Assembly (NCBI GenBank): GCA_016716885.1
Contig: JADJUV010000145.1
Location: 1 to 21,612, forward strand
DNA: 21,612 nt
Origin: Candidatus Trichofilum aggregatum
GTDB taxonomy: Bacteria > Chloroflexota > Anaerolineae > Promineifilales > Promineifilaceae
Direction of reading: 5' to 3'
The notes under the pieces were generated by a model. It saw only the letters and a list, made by a program, of their open reading frames with translations, did not search any database and was not told the origin of the DNA. Positions 1 through 8,180 of the stretch are shown here, piece after piece. Both the position numbers and the translations under genes were made by a program. Every line of letters begins with the position of its first letter. Positions within the stretch are counted from its first letter, which is position 1.

Positions 1-230
1 CAGTTAGGAATTTGTCAATAGCCTTCTTTATCTTTGCGGACCAAAGCCCTTTTCGTTTTTGCACTGGTAGACAGTGTACTTTTGCGCTAAACGCTTACGA
101 CCAAATAGATCGATTCCTTCCTGTTCGTCTCCTGATACTCCGTCAAAAGTTGACAATGCTCAATCTTTGCCTCAAGGCGAGCTAAACGTAGACAAAGTCT
201 CTCAAAATCTTTCCAGTCCAATTTGTTCAA
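1..230 (-). pseudogene. N-terminus of a restriction-endonuclease-like (Mrr-type fold) protein, frameshifted and cut by window edge
   Basis: Reading the minus strand from a TTG at 230 gives NKLDWKDFERLCLRLARLE...EHCQL, then, after a shift, GVSGDEQEGIDLFGRKRL and YTVYQCKNEKGFGP, then, after a second shift, AKIKKAIDKFL. Together these match the conserved start of large bacterial proteins that begin with a PD-(D/E)xK nuclease domain; GID and QCK are the metal-binding and catalytic signatures. The first shift falls in an A4 run at 145-148, the second near 37-39. An ACAGG upstream of the TTG could serve as ribosome site. No single frame is open across the segment, so it is either decayed or mis-assembled. 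The rest of the gene lies left of the window. The family call rests on remembered motifs, not a search. Confidence 0.55.
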
Positions 231-328
231 AAGGTAAAACCTGTCGTCGTGTGTGAACAGGCGGTTTTACACTGGCCGGAGTGTTTCTAGGTAAGTTGGG
301 ATAGATTGAAATACAATGTTACTCATTA

Positions 329-1939
329 TTACATCCGAAAAACGCCGTAATTGGGCATACCGGGGCTGACAAAATCAACATTGTGCGCGACGGAAAGGCC
401 AATGCTCAGTGCCCGACCGGGTGTCACGGGGGTCAATGATGCCATCATCCCACAGCCGAGCGGTGGCGTAATAGGGCGATGATTCCTCATCAATTTTCTG
501 TTTGGTCATCATCTGCACCATGGCAATGCTGTTGCGATCCGGCTCCACGCCCCGTTTGCGGGCCTGCTCTTCCTGGATGATCGCCAATACCCCGGCGGCC
601 TGTTCACCCCCATGACCGCCACCCGGCTATTGGGCCAACTCCACAAGAAGCGCGGGTCGTAGGCGCGGCCGCACATGGCATAATTCCCTGCCCCATACGA
701 ACCCCCCACAATCACCGTAAACTGGGGCACGGTCGAGGTAGACACCGCGTTGATCATCTTGGCCCCATGTTTGATAATCCCTTCCCGCTCCACCTTCGTG
801 CCCACCATGAAGCCGGTGATATTCTGCAAATAAATGAGCGGCGTGCGCGACTGATTACACAGTTGGATGAACTGCGCCGCTTTGTTGGCCGATTCGGAGT
901 ACAAAATGCCGTTGTTGGCGATGATCCCCACCGGATAGCCGTCCAGATGAGCGTAACCGGTCAGCAACGTCGGGCCATAATCCCGTTTGAACTCGAAGAA
1001 GCGCGATCCATCCACCACGCGGGCGATGACCTCACGCATATCAAACGGGATGCGGTCGCTGGCAGGAATGACGCCCAACAGTTCATCCGGGTCGTAGGCC
1101 GGTTCTTCCGGGGTGACGCGGCGATGGGCCAATGCTTTCTGGATGTTCAGCCGCCCCACGATTTCCCGGCCCAACCGGATGGCGTCGGCGTCATCTTCGG
1201 CGATGAAGTCGGCCAGCCCAGAAATGGTGGCGTGCATCTCCGCCCCGCCTAATGTTTCGTCGTCCGTCTCTTCACTGATCGCCATCTTGACCAGCGGTGG
1301 CCCGCCCAGGTAGACGGTGGCTTTGTTCCGCACCAGCACGGCGTAATCGCTCATGCCCGGCACATACGCCCCGCCCGCCGTTGAGGAACCAAACACCAGG
1401 GCAATTTGGGGAATGCCCAGCGCGGACATACGGGCCTGATTGGCAAAACTGCGGCCGCCTTTGTCCGCAAATATCTCTGCCTGGTACAACAAATTGGCCC
1501 CCGCCGACTCCACCAGAGCCAGGCAGGGCAGGCGGTTCTCCTGGGCGATGGTCTGGCTACGCAGGGTTTTCGCCAGGGTCATGGGGTAAACGGCTCCCCC
1601 TTTGACGGTGGCATCGTTGACAAACACCATACATTCTGTGCCCTTCACGATACCAATGCCGGTAATCTGGGAGCCACCGGGGGATTCGCCGTTGTACATG
1701 CCCCAGGCCGCCAGGGGGGACAATTCCAAAAACGGCGAACCAGGATCGAGCAGGAGTTCCAGCCGTTCACGGGGGAGCAGTTTGCCCCGTTCGCGGAACT
1801 TCTGCACCCCTTTGTCGCCGCCACCGGCTCGTGCCTGTGCCTGTCGTTCTTCTAATTCGGCTACCAACCGGCTCATCGCCTGGCGGTTGCTCTGGTATTC
1901 GTCACTGCGGGGGTTGAGGAGAGAATGAATGAGAGTCAT
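329..1939 (-). CDS. Acyl-CoA carboxylase carboxyltransferase (beta) subunit, methylcrotonyl-CoA carboxylase type; two frameshifts
   Basis: Biotin-dependent carboxyltransferase that moves CO2 from carboxybiotin to an acyl-CoA; the closest family I recognise is methylcrotonyl/geranyl-CoA carboxylase (leucine or isoprenoid breakdown), acting in the cytosol with a biotin-carrying alpha subunit not seen here. Family signatures are DPGSPFLELSPLA, NDATVKGG, AQENRLPCL, GSSTAGGAYVPGMSD, YLGGPPLVK and, in the C-terminal half, NNGILYSESANKAAQFIQLC and GGSYGAGNYAMCGRAYDPRF. The uninterrupted frame stops at 509. The family C-terminus continues in another frame (QAAGVLAIIQEEQA to DDGIIDPRDTR) and then in a third (LSIGLSVAHN), ending at a TAA at 329-331. 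The summed length, about 536 residues, equals the usual family length. The first shift lies in a G5 run (607-611 on the plus strand, one base short), the second near 408-416. No clear Shine-Dalgarno sequence before the ATG at 1939. Confidence 0.87.
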
Positions 1940-1952
1940 GGGAAGAGTCGAA

Positions 1953-2025
1953 TAATTAATGGGTGAATTGGCGAATTGGTGAATTCGTTAATCATTCAAC
2001 AATTCACCAATTCAACAATTAATTA
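1953..2025. repeat. Inverted pair of short tandem repeats (GAATTGG units)
   Basis: Arms 1953-1978 and 2000-2025 are complementary over 26 positions with three mismatches. Each arm is built of 8-base units around TGAATTGG. It lies between the hypothetical gene ending at 2038 and the carboxylase start at 1939, so it would form a hairpin in the leader of the carboxylase transcript. Confidence 0.75.
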
Positions 2026-2037
2026 TTTTCAGGGTTG

Positions 2038-2509
2038 CTAATGATGGCCGTTTGGCACAACACGTAAACTGATCGTTCCTTTGGGCCGCCCCATGAGGTG
2101 CTGTTCTAGCTTTTGTTGCTCGGTAGGAGCCATTTTGCCGGGGGTGGGCAGGGTGGCGAAGCGGTTGAGCAGGAGCCGGTCAATGAGGAAGGCCATTGTT
2201 TCCACATCGAATTTGTCGCTTTGGAAGCGGTATTGTTCCGGGTCACGGTTGGCCTGGGCGATGGTGGCGCGGAAGGTGTCGTTTTCTGGCTCGATGTTGA
2301 GACGGTAGACACAGGTTCCCGTCCAGCTACGGTGGAAAGTTCAGCCAGCCATCGGCGAAGTAGAGGAACCATTTGTCGTCCATGTCGCGGGGAATGAATC
2401 CCTGCTGGATGGCGGCGAACTCGTCGGCGGTGTAGGTTCCGTCTACCTCAAGTTCGGCGTGTTGCTCAGGGAGTGGTTTGATTTGCCAGGAGTCAGCAGA
2501 TGCAGGCAT
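2038..2509 (-). CDS. Conserved hypothetical protein, single-base frameshift
   Basis: The open frame from ATG 2509 reads to KWFLYFADGWLNF and then hits a stop. Removing one C near 2334-2335 continues it as HRSWTGTCVYRLNIEPEND to PNGHH and a TAG at 2038-2040, about 156 residues in all. The (K)WF-Y...HRSWTG-C-Y core is one I associate with a family of uncharacterised proteins; I know no function. It starts 5 bases after the HNH gene stop, so it is probably co-transcribed with it. There are no membrane segments and no evident catalytic motif. Confidence 0.65.
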
Positions 2510-2512
2510 AGG

Positions 2513-2540
2513 ATTTACGATTTACGATTTTCGATTGATG
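2513..2540. repeat. Four degenerate heptamers (ATTTACG type)
   Basis: Consecutive heptamers ATTTACG, ATTTACG, ATTTTCG and ATTGATG run across the HNH stop codon and encode its last residues (SIENRKS). The array also supplies the short spacer before the next gene. Confidence 0.7.
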
Positions 2541-2961
2541 ATTTTTGGTGGATGCCAGCCAGCCTGAACCCACTTTTGCGTGAATCAACGATGATTTCGT
2601 TGTTCATGTTCAGGGCAATAATCGTGACTCGGCCAGTGGCGGTGAGACCGAGAAGGCGAATTCTGGTGATGTCCCAGGCAAAATGATCAAACCAATTTTG
2701 TTGACGTGGGTGAAATAGGGGTGTCATTTGCCCAGTGAGCGGATCAACCATTGCGGTTAGGGCACCCTTGAACTCGTTACAGCGGTGACAGGCAAAACAC
2801 AAATTATTAAAGCGGGTTTCGCCCCCTTTCTGGCGTGGCACGATATGTTCGACAACCATTGGTGAACCGGAGTTTCCCTGTGTTGTTTGACAATAAACAC
2901 AACAATGGTCATCGGCATCGAGTAGCTGTTGCCGTAATTCAGCCTTGAGATAGGTACTCAT
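2515..2961 (-). CDS. HNH endonuclease family protein
   Basis: A 148-residue protein. CVYC near residue 20, VEHIVPRQKGG near 37-47, then NNLCFACHRCNEFKG make the canonical HNH zinc finger and nuclease core: two CxxC pairs, the H-I-x-P histidine and the NLxxAC-xCN-xK segment. The enzyme family cleaves DNA in a metal-dependent manner. It starts 8 bases after the stop of the ribbon-helix-helix-like gene. The C-terminal KSSIENRKS is encoded by the heptamer array and is probably not part of the ancestral protein. It could act alone as a mobile or defensive nuclease, or as a toxin paired with the upstream gene; the sequence does not decide. Confidence 0.9.
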   Translation of the reverse strand: MSTYLKAELRQQLLDADDHCCVYCQTTQGNSGSPMVVEHIVPRQKGGETRFNNLCFACHRCNEFKGALTAMVDPLTGQMTPLFHPRQQNWFDHFAWDITRIRLLGLTATGRVTIIALNMNNEIIVDSRKSGFRLAGIHQKSSIENRKS

Positions 2962-2969
2962 GGAAAAAA

Positions 2970-3383
2970 TCAGAGTTGATCGGAGGGGGGAAGGGTGTGA
3001 CCACGCCAGCGCAGAAGCGCGGCCGCGTGCGCTTTCCTCAGCATGAGACGGTCGGCTCCAGTTCGCAAGGCCACCAATTCAGTACGTTCAGATTCGGTCA
3101 GTGTTCCTTCACTGTTTCTGTCCAGAAGCTCCTGATGCCGATCCATCTCCGTTTCGTCACGATGTAGCCGCACGACTCGCCATAAGGACTCATCATCCAA
3201 CCGATCTAATGCCGCCAAATCCGCCTGGAACATGGCGGGCGATTCTTCCCAGTTGGGTGGACTCCCCACTTGTACGGCATGAAGCAAAACATCGGTCAAG
3301 GTTTGCCGGGTAGCCTGGGCCGTCTGTTGTAGACGCAGGTATAGGCTTTCAGGTAATGGTAAGACGACATTTTGGGTAGTCAT
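2970..3383 (-). CDS. Small hypothetical protein with ribbon-helix-helix-like N-terminus, partner of the HNH gene
   Basis: An open frame extends to 3410, but the second ATG (3383) has a CTGGAG ribosome site 8-9 bases upstream and is the better start, giving 137 residues beginning MTTQNVVLPLPESLYLRLQQ. The short beta-like opening followed by two helices (LRLQQTAQATRQTLTDVLLHAV) resembles ribbon-helix-helix DNA-binding antitoxins. The rest is charged and helical, with LDRNSEGTLTESERTELVALR and a C-terminal RKAHAAALLRWRGH. I recall the same kind of protein being encoded directly before HNH nucleases in other bacteria, but have not checked this. Exact function unknown; a regulator or antitoxin role is inference. 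Confidence 0.75.
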   Translation of the reverse strand: MTTQNVVLPLPESLYLRLQQTAQATRQTLTDVLLHAVQVGSPPNWEESPAMFQADLAALDRLDDESLWRVVRLHRDETEMDRHQELLDRNSEGTLTESERTELVALRTGADRLMLRKAHAAALLRWRGHTLPPSDQL

Positions 3384-3457
3384 AAGCAGATTCTCCAGAT
3401 ATGACGCCATTGTACCATAAAGGATGGGGCGGTTTCAGATACTCGTAACTTGAAACG

Positions 3458-3508
3458 TAATGCGTAATGCCTGATGTATACAACCTGGATCAAATGCATC
3501 ACGCATCA
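3458..3508. repeat. Inverted heptamer-like repeat (TAATGCG / CGCATCA)
   Basis: TAATGCGTAATGC at 3458-3470 faces GCATCACGCATCA at 3496-3508, nearly complementary. It lies between the cleavage-enzyme gene (3530) and the small gene starting at 3383, in the presumed leader or promoter region of the latter. The adjoining GTAACTTGAAAC (3446-3457) also occurs at 17866-17877. Confidence 0.5.
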
Positions 3509-3529
3509 CAGGCCCTTTTGAATTTTCCT

Positions 3530-4387
3530 CTAATAGCGAAGCGGAATTTGTAGAATCTCCCGTGTTTCGCTGATGGAGGCGACTTCGGCACCGATGAGGC
3601 GGACGAGGGTGGCGGCTTTGGCGACGAGTTCGCCGTTGGATTGGGCCAGTTGGCCGGGTGAGAGGTACAGGTTGTCTTCTAAGCCGACACGAATGTTGCC
3701 ACCGAGGGTGATCGCGGCCGCGACCAGCGCCCATTGTTCTAAACTAATGCCAATCACCTGCCAGTGTGAGCCAGCAGGCAGGGCGTCCACCTGTTGCACC
3801 AGCTCTTTCGTCGTGCCGGGAACCCCACCCAACACCCCCATGATGAGGCTGAACTGGTAGGGTGGTTTGAGAATGCCCATGTCCATCAGCGGCCGCGCAT
3901 TGTGAATATGTCCCCGGTCAAAACATTCCATCTCCGGGCGCACCCCCGCCTCGTTCATCTTCTCCAGATAAAACTGAATGTCGCCAAACGGGTTCTGGAA
4001 GACAAAATCGTGGTAGAACTTTTTCTTTTTCTCGGAATAGATGGCGTAATTCATCGAACCCATGTTGAGCGCGGCCATATCCGGCTGGAGTTCCGGGATG
4101 TGGGCGATGCGCTCCTCGCGGCTGATGCCCACGGCTCCGGTGGAGTAGTTGATGAGGACATCGGGGCAACGTTGGCGCACTTCTTCACCGATGCGGCGGT
4201 AGGTGTCCACGTCATAGGCGGGCAAACCGCTGTCCTGGCGGGCGTGGATGTGCAGGATGCTGGCTCCCGCTTCGACGGCGCGGCGACCTTCTTCGGCGAT
4301 TTCGGCCGGGGTGTACGGGATGGCGGGCGATTGTTGTCTCGTGGTGATGGCCCCGGTCAGGGCGGCGGAGATGATGACTTTGTTCAT
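3530..4387 (-). CDS. Beta-keto acid cleavage enzyme (BKACE / 3-keto-5-aminohexanoate cleavage enzyme family, DUF849)
   Basis: 285 residues, the normal family length. Zinc-dependent enzymes of this family condense a beta-keto acid with acetyl-CoA and split it to acetoacetate plus a new CoA ester; in lysine fermentation the substrate is 3-keto-5-aminohexanoate. Zinc ligands match: HIHAR with His47 and His49, and Glu237 in NIRVGLEDNLY. Other family segments are NYSTGAVG, AALNMGSMNYA, MECFDRGHI and the early AALTGA. No other lysine-fermentation gene is in the window, so the substrate is undetermined; carnitine or other beta-keto acids are possible. The ATG at 4387 has only a weak ribosome site. 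Confidence 0.9.
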   Translation of the reverse strand: MNKVIISAALTGAITTRQQSPAIPYTPAEIAEEGRRAVEAGASILHIHARQDSGLPAYDVDTYRRIGEEVRQRCPDVLINYSTGAVGISREERIAHIPELQPDMAALNMGSMNYAIYSEKKKKFYHDFVFQNPFGDIQFYLEKMNEAGVRPEMECFDRGHIHNARPLMDMGILKPPYQFSLIMGVLGGVPGTTKELVQQVDALPAGSHWQVIGISLEQWALVAAAITLGGNIRVGLEDNLYLSPGQLAQSNGELVAKAATLVRLIGAEVASISETREILQIPLRY

Positions 4388-4503
4388 GGTGCTTTTACAG
4401 GGTAGGTCAAGAAATTAAACGGCTCACGGAGTTGCAGAGTTGCAGAGTTAGGCAAAGTTGGTGAACTGGTTATTCCCGGAATTATACGGGAAGGGGGGGA
4501 AAC

Positions 4504-4540
4504 AAAAAAGCCAGTCTGGAACGGCTTGACTGGCTTTTTT
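4504..4540. terminator. Strong intrinsic terminator, symmetric
   Basis: AAAAAAGCCAGTC (4504-4516) pairs perfectly with GACTGGCTTTTTT (4528-4540) around an 11-base loop. A GC-rich stem core with flanking A and T runs works in either direction. It lies just after the small gene ending at 4581 and so would end the leftward 7917-to-4581 operon. Confidence 0.9.
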
Positions 4541-4568
4541 GTGTATGGGGAGTTGTTTGGGAAAAGAG

Positions 4569-4616
4569 TCTCTCAGTCTCTCAGTCTCTTAGTCTCCTTT
4601 GGGGAGACTGAGAGAG
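4569..4616. repeat. GAGACT-type short repeat array with hairpin
   Basis: Copies of TCTCAGTC / TCTTAGTC followed by the inverse GGAGACTGAGAGAG. It overlaps the end of the 4581-4832 gene and encodes its last residues. The same unit recurs at 6744-6822. Confidence 0.7.
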
Positions 4617-4832
4617 ATTAGCTCCAGCAGGGCAGGGGCAGTTGTGGCTGTATTGTTCGAGCTGGTGGCCCCAGGTGTGGAGCAGTGGGCCGACCCACCC
4701 GGCCAGTTTGCGGGCGATGAGGGGATGAGGCTGAGTTGTCGCGGCCGCGAACCGTCCTCTCTCTTCTGCTAATTGCCGTTGCTCGGCTAATCGGTCCAGT
4801 TCAACCAACGTGTGTTTGTCGTAAGGTAACAT
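4581..4832 (-). CDS. Small hypothetical protein (83 aa)
   Basis: ATG at 4832 is preceded by a good AAGGAGCT ribosome site. The protein begins MLPYDKHTLVELDRLAEQRQ, is helical and charged, and has no membrane segment; a CPC motif lies near residue 65. The final residues (LSQSPQRRLRD) come from the GAGACT repeat array, so the ancestral end may have been near PAGANL. It is the last gene before the 4504-4540 terminator and follows the four-winged-helix gene by about 100 bases. I do not recognise the family. Confidence 0.6.
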   Translation of the reverse strand: MLPYDKHTLVELDRLAEQRQLAEERGRFAAATTQPHPLIARKLAGWVGPLLHTWGHQLEQYSHNCPCPAGANLSQSPQRRLRD

Positions 4833-4851
4833 CAGAAGCTCCTTGAAGAAG

Positions 4852-4936
4852 GGGAACTCCTGGGAACTGAGGGGAACTCAGAGGAACTTAAAACAGCAGT
4901 TCCTACGAGTTCCCAGAGTTCCGATGAGTTCCTATG
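4852..4936. repeat. Inverted pair of decamer arrays (GGGAACTCAG units)
   Basis: Four decamers of the type GGGAACTNNG at 4852-4891 face four units of the type AGTTCCNATG at 4898-4936, giving a large imperfect hairpin. The right part overlaps the last codons and stop of the four-winged-helix gene. The same unit in one orientation recurs at 14928-14965. Confidence 0.75.
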
Positions 4937-6719
4937 ACTCGGCTGGCAAGAGGCTGGTGATGCGCTCACGCAGGCGAGTCAGTAACGTGTCCAGTTCGGT
5001 TAATTCGGCGTTGCTGAGGGCCGACCAGGGAGCGAAGAACAGGTCGTTGGTTTCGGCTTCGCTCTGTTCGCGCACCTGGCGACCCGCTTCGGTAATCGTG
5101 TAGCCATCGGAACCGGGAGCGGCCCAGCCTTTGGCGACCAGTTCGTTGTATGCGGCCGCGTAACCTTCTTCACCCCAACCACGAAACGGTAACTGCTCTG
5201 CCAGACCAGCCGGGGTGTTGCGTTCCCCACGCCAGAGGTAGGACAAGGCTTCCCAGGCTGGTCCACTTACATCCAGGGGCAGGAAGGTTGCCAGGTGGGC
5301 ATCGTCACGGAAGGCGTTCATATCGTCTAGCCCTTCATCGAGACGGACGGCGGCGGATTCGCGGCCGCGATGCAGGTTGTGGCTTCGTTGCAAGGCCCAT
5401 TTTGTATTTGGGTGTTCCGCTTTCAGGCTGGCATCCGACAGACGAGTGACCAATTCGTTCAGGCGCGTCATCTCCTCAGCAGACAACAACTCAATCTCAG
5501 CCAACGTTTCGACAAAGAGGGTATCCACGGTGATGAGGGCGTGACGACCTTTCTCCGTCATCGCATACTCACCTGGCTTGTCGGTTGCGGCCATCATGCC
5601 TTCTTCAACCAGATTTGCCAGCCGTTCATCATAGACAGCCGGGCTGGTATAAGGGAACTGCTGGCGAATTTTGGCCGTGGAAATCGTGCCCGGTTCCAGC
5701 GAAAGAGCCGTCCACAGGGTGAAGAAGTAGCCTGGTTTGTTGAGGCCATACTCGTTAAAGGCTGGCCCGGTTTGTGGCTGATGGAGCGGCGCGGCCGCGG
5801 CCATCGCCCCATTCATCTTCTGCCACAAGCCTCGTTTAAACTGCAAACGTAAATCATCTTTTATGGTAGTCATCAGGGTCATTGCCTCTTGTTGTTCGCT
5901 GGCGGAGAGAACCGACCAGCCCACGATGAAATGCTGATTGGTCTCATCTTCAGCCAGTTGACGGGCGGCCTGCCCGGCTTCGGTTACTTGATAAACATCA
6001 CCTTCCAGGGCGATCCAGCCCCGTTCACACAGCTCATTCAGATAAGGGGATGGGTTTGTTACCCCATCGTTGGCGGTTCGTTCGGCCAATTGGGCCAGAG
6101 TTTGCGGGCCATGTTGGTGCAATAGGGTGAAATTGCGCCAGGCGAACCCAGTGATGCCTTGCGGCCGCCACGCCGCTTCCTGGGCATCGTAGTGAAAGTG
6201 CATCAGGTCAGTGCTGTATTGATCCAGCCGCACGGGGGCCGGATGGTCGGGGCCGGGATCACTCCAGCGGCTACTGGCAAACGCTTCTTTGGGCAGGGGG
6301 AACGCGGCCGCGGCCGTGCCTTTTACCACTTTGCCCAACAAATCGGCTAACCGGGCCATCTCCACCGGTTTACCCGGTTGCAATTGGCCTAGACTGCCCT
6401 GCGCGGCCGCGAAAAACCCTTCAATGGCCTGCTGCCCCTGTTCCGTCAGGCGATATTGTCCATTGCCGTTGCGTACATGCCCTTTTTCCATCAGGGTATT
6501 CAGTTGGGTACGATTGCGCTCTTCCGATAGATAAACATTGAAATTAACGATGTCATTCAGCGTCGCCCCTTCTGGCTGACGCATCCGTAGATAAAGAAGC
6601 CAATACCAGCCACCCGCAAAATCGACCGCTTCGCCGTGTGCCTGTACGGCGGGCTGATAAAGTGGGGTGAACGCTCCAGAAAGTTCTTGCAACCGGGTAT
6701 ATACGGTTTCGCTGTTCAT
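4932..6719 (-). CDS. Protein with four winged-helix (MarR/SCO6745-like) repeats
   Basis: 595 residues; ATG 6719 follows AAGGAG at 6-base spacing. Four winged-helix units can be read from their wing signatures: YRLTEQGQ (89-96), YQVTEAGQ (243-250), YAMTEKGR (385-392) and YTITEAGR (540-547). Each is preceded by a recognition-helix-like segment and followed by a long helix. Units two and four are also preceded by matching linkers, VRLDQYSTDLMHF (163-175) and VRLDEGLDDMNAF (458-470), and followed by ETNQHFIVGWSVLS and ETNDLFFAPWSALS, so the gene looks like a doubled two-unit ancestor. The TEAGR...ETN-L---PW pattern resembles the actinobacterial SCO6745 family. The likely role is DNA binding or ligand-sensing regulation; no ligand can be named. 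It lies downstream of the ArsR-type gene in the same direction. Confidence 0.75.
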   Translation of the reverse strand: MNSETVYTRLQELSGAFTPLYQPAVQAHGEAVDFAGGWYWLLYLRMRQPEGATLNDIVNFNVYLSEERNRTQLNTLMEKGHVRNGNGQYRLTEQGQQAIEGFFAAAQGSLGQLQPGKPVEMARLADLLGKVVKGTAAAAFPLPKEAFASSRWSDPGPDHPAPVRLDQYSTDLMHFHYDAQEAAWRPQGITGFAWRNFTLLHQHGPQTLAQLAERTANDGVTNPSPYLNELCERGWIALEGDVYQVTEAGQAARQLAEDETNQHFIVGWSVLSASEQQEAMTLMTTIKDDLRLQFKRGLWQKMNGAMAAAAPLHQPQTGPAFNEYGLNKPGYFFTLWTALSLEPGTISTAKIRQQFPYTSPAVYDERLANLVEEGMMAATDKPGEYAMTEKGRHALITVDTLFVETLAEIELLSAEEMTRLNELVTRLSDASLKAEHPNTKWALQRSHNLHRGRESAAVRLDEGLDDMNAFRDDAHLATFLPLDVSGPAWEALSYLWRGERNTPAGLAEQLPFRGWGEEGYAAAYNELVAKGWAAPGSDGYTITEAGRQVREQSEAETNDLFFAPWSALSNAELTELDTLLTRLRERITSLLPAES

Positions 6720-6743
6720 GCCATTCTCCTTGAGGGGGGAAAC

Positions 6744-6822
6744 TGAGAGACTGAGAGACTAAGAGACTGGTTAATCTCTCAGTCTCTCAGTCTCTCAATC
6801 TCCTAATCTCTTAGTCTCCTAA
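6744..6822. repeat. GAGACT-type inverted repeat between two regulator genes
   Basis: TGAGAGACTGAGAGACT (6744-6760) pairs perfectly over 17 bases with 6781-6797, and further copies run to 6822. It sits in the 91-base gap between the ArsR-type gene and the four-winged-helix gene. It also provides the stop codon of the former. It has no T run, so a processing, attenuator or mRNA-stability role is as likely as termination. Confidence 0.8.
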
Positions 6823-7917
6823 CAAATACTGTTCAATCGCCTGCACCGTCTCATCCACCCGCAGCCGGTTGAGACTATAACACTTTGATCCTTCTACGCG
6901 CCGTTCGTGCAGGTAGCCGGTGGCGGTGAGTTGGCGCACGTGGCGGGAGGTGGCGGGTTGGCTGATGTCTAACCGCACCTGGATGTCGGGGGCGCATAGC
7001 TCTCCGGAGTCTGCTATGAGCTTCAACATGCGCAAACGGGTGTCATCGGCCAGGGCATTGAGCCGCACCAGTAGCTCCGAGCGGCTCAGTTCGGCGGACG
7101 TGGCTTTTACTCCTTGTGGCAACCGCGCCCCAAAGAAGAGCCACAGGGTTTTGCGCCCCTGGTGGGGTGCCCCCAACTTGCCCAGGTATGGCCCTACATG
7201 AGCTGAGGGGACAAAGATCAACTGCTCAACTTTTTCTAACCAATGCTCCAGCCCTTCACCGGGTTCCTGCCCGGTTACCAGCCGCACTGCTTCGGCCAGA
7301 GTCACCTGGCTCAAATCTACCTGGCGGAAGGCGTTGACCGATTCCTGAAGCATCGGCTCGATCCGTGCCCATTCTTTGGATAACACCAGAGTCCACATGT
7401 CGCGCAGGTGGTTGACGATGATGCTTTGTAGCTGGGCCGGGTGGCTGAGCAGGTGATGGGCTTGGCGCTCGATGTCCTCGAAGATGTTGCCGGGTGGATA
7501 GGTGATGCGCAGGTAATCTATGAAATACTGCGCATCGGCCAGTAGTTCGGCCCTTTTGGGCGTGGGCAGCTCTTCGGGCAGGGAGATGGGTGGATGGTTC
7601 AGGTAGATGTCTAGAATTTTTTCTGACAGGGTAGCCGGATCACGGCGCGCCAGGGCGTTTACGTAGTCGAGGAAGCTGGTGTGACCCCCTTCGATGGGGA
7701 GGGCGTGGTAAAGACCGATGAATACCAGGCGATGGGTGCGGAGTTGTTCCGGGCTGAGTAACGCGGCCGCGTCCGTTACCCATGGCGGCGTGCCCGGCAT
7801 CAGTTCGTTCTTGGTCAGGATGATCAAACTGTTGAGGGCGTTTAGGGCCGGTTCCAAAACGACGCTAACCGGTACGGTGGGGGTGGTGCGGATGAATTCT
7901 TCGGTGGGGGTTGGCAT
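6811..7917 (-). CDS. ArsR-type winged-helix transcriptional regulator with large N-terminal domain
   Basis: The frame is open further upstream, but that part is translated from repeats. The convincing start is ATG 7917 (MPTPTEEFIRTTPTVPVSVV), 12 bases after AAGGA, giving 368 residues. The C-terminal 80 residues are a classical ArsR winged helix: LVRLNALADDTRLRMLKLIA, then CAPDIQVRLDISQPATSRHVRQL (recognition helix), then a wing ending in GSKCYSLN. The N-terminal 280 residues look helical and are typical of ArsR relatives with a DUF5937-like sensor part; the family name is from memory. No cysteine pair indicates a metal site. It is first in a leftward operon with the four-winged-helix gene. 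A candidate operator is at 7994-8015. Confidence 0.85.
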   Translation of the reverse strand: MPTPTEEFIRTTPTVPVSVVLEPALNALNSLIILTKNELMPGTPPWVTDAAALLSPEQLRTHRLVFIGLYHALPIEGGHTSFLDYVNALARRDPATLSEKILDIYLNHPPISLPEELPTPKRAELLADAQYFIDYLRITYPPGNIFEDIERQAHHLLSHPAQLQSIIVNHLRDMWTLVLSKEWARIEPMLQESVNAFRQVDLSQVTLAEAVRLVTGQEPGEGLEHWLEKVEQLIFVPSAHVGPYLGKLGAPHQGRKTLWLFFGARLPQGVKATSAELSRSELLVRLNALADDTRLRMLKLIADSGELCAPDIQVRLDISQPATSRHVRQLTATGYLHERRVEGSKCYSLNRLRVDETVQAIEQYLLGD

Positions 7918-7993
7918 GATGGGTATTGTTCCTTGTGGGTTGAGTGGAGAGAGTCTGCGACATTTCTGCCGGTTAGTAATTCGGATAATTTGT

Positions 7994-8015
7994 ATTATGC
8001 GATTAAGTGCATAAT
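7994..8015. promoter_or_regulatory. Candidate operator / AT-rich promoter region
   Basis: ATTATGC and GCATAAT form a perfect 7-base inverted repeat with an 8-base spacer, in an AT-rich stretch (7975-8040) about 80 bases upstream of the ArsR-type start. This is a typical place for an autoregulatory site. The assignment is positional inference. Confidence 0.35.
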
Positions 8016-8180
8016 TAAGATTATGATAAACAAAAAAAGAGCGGAAGTCAACACCTTGTTTTGAGGAGACAACGTGAGAGGGAGTTGGAAAGAGGTTTTT
8101 GCCACGAATTTCACGAATTAAGACGAAGGGAAAAATAAAATTCGGGCATGGTTCAAAAGTCGTCACACGGTGCTTAATAG

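Noticed and set aside
74..256. 60-residue open frame on the plus strand
   Set aside because: It is the antisense of the restriction-nuclease-like fragment and has no ribosome site or family resemblance.
4504..4540. Hairpin as an operator
   Set aside because: The GC stem core and flanking A/T runs fit an intrinsic terminator at an operon end much better.
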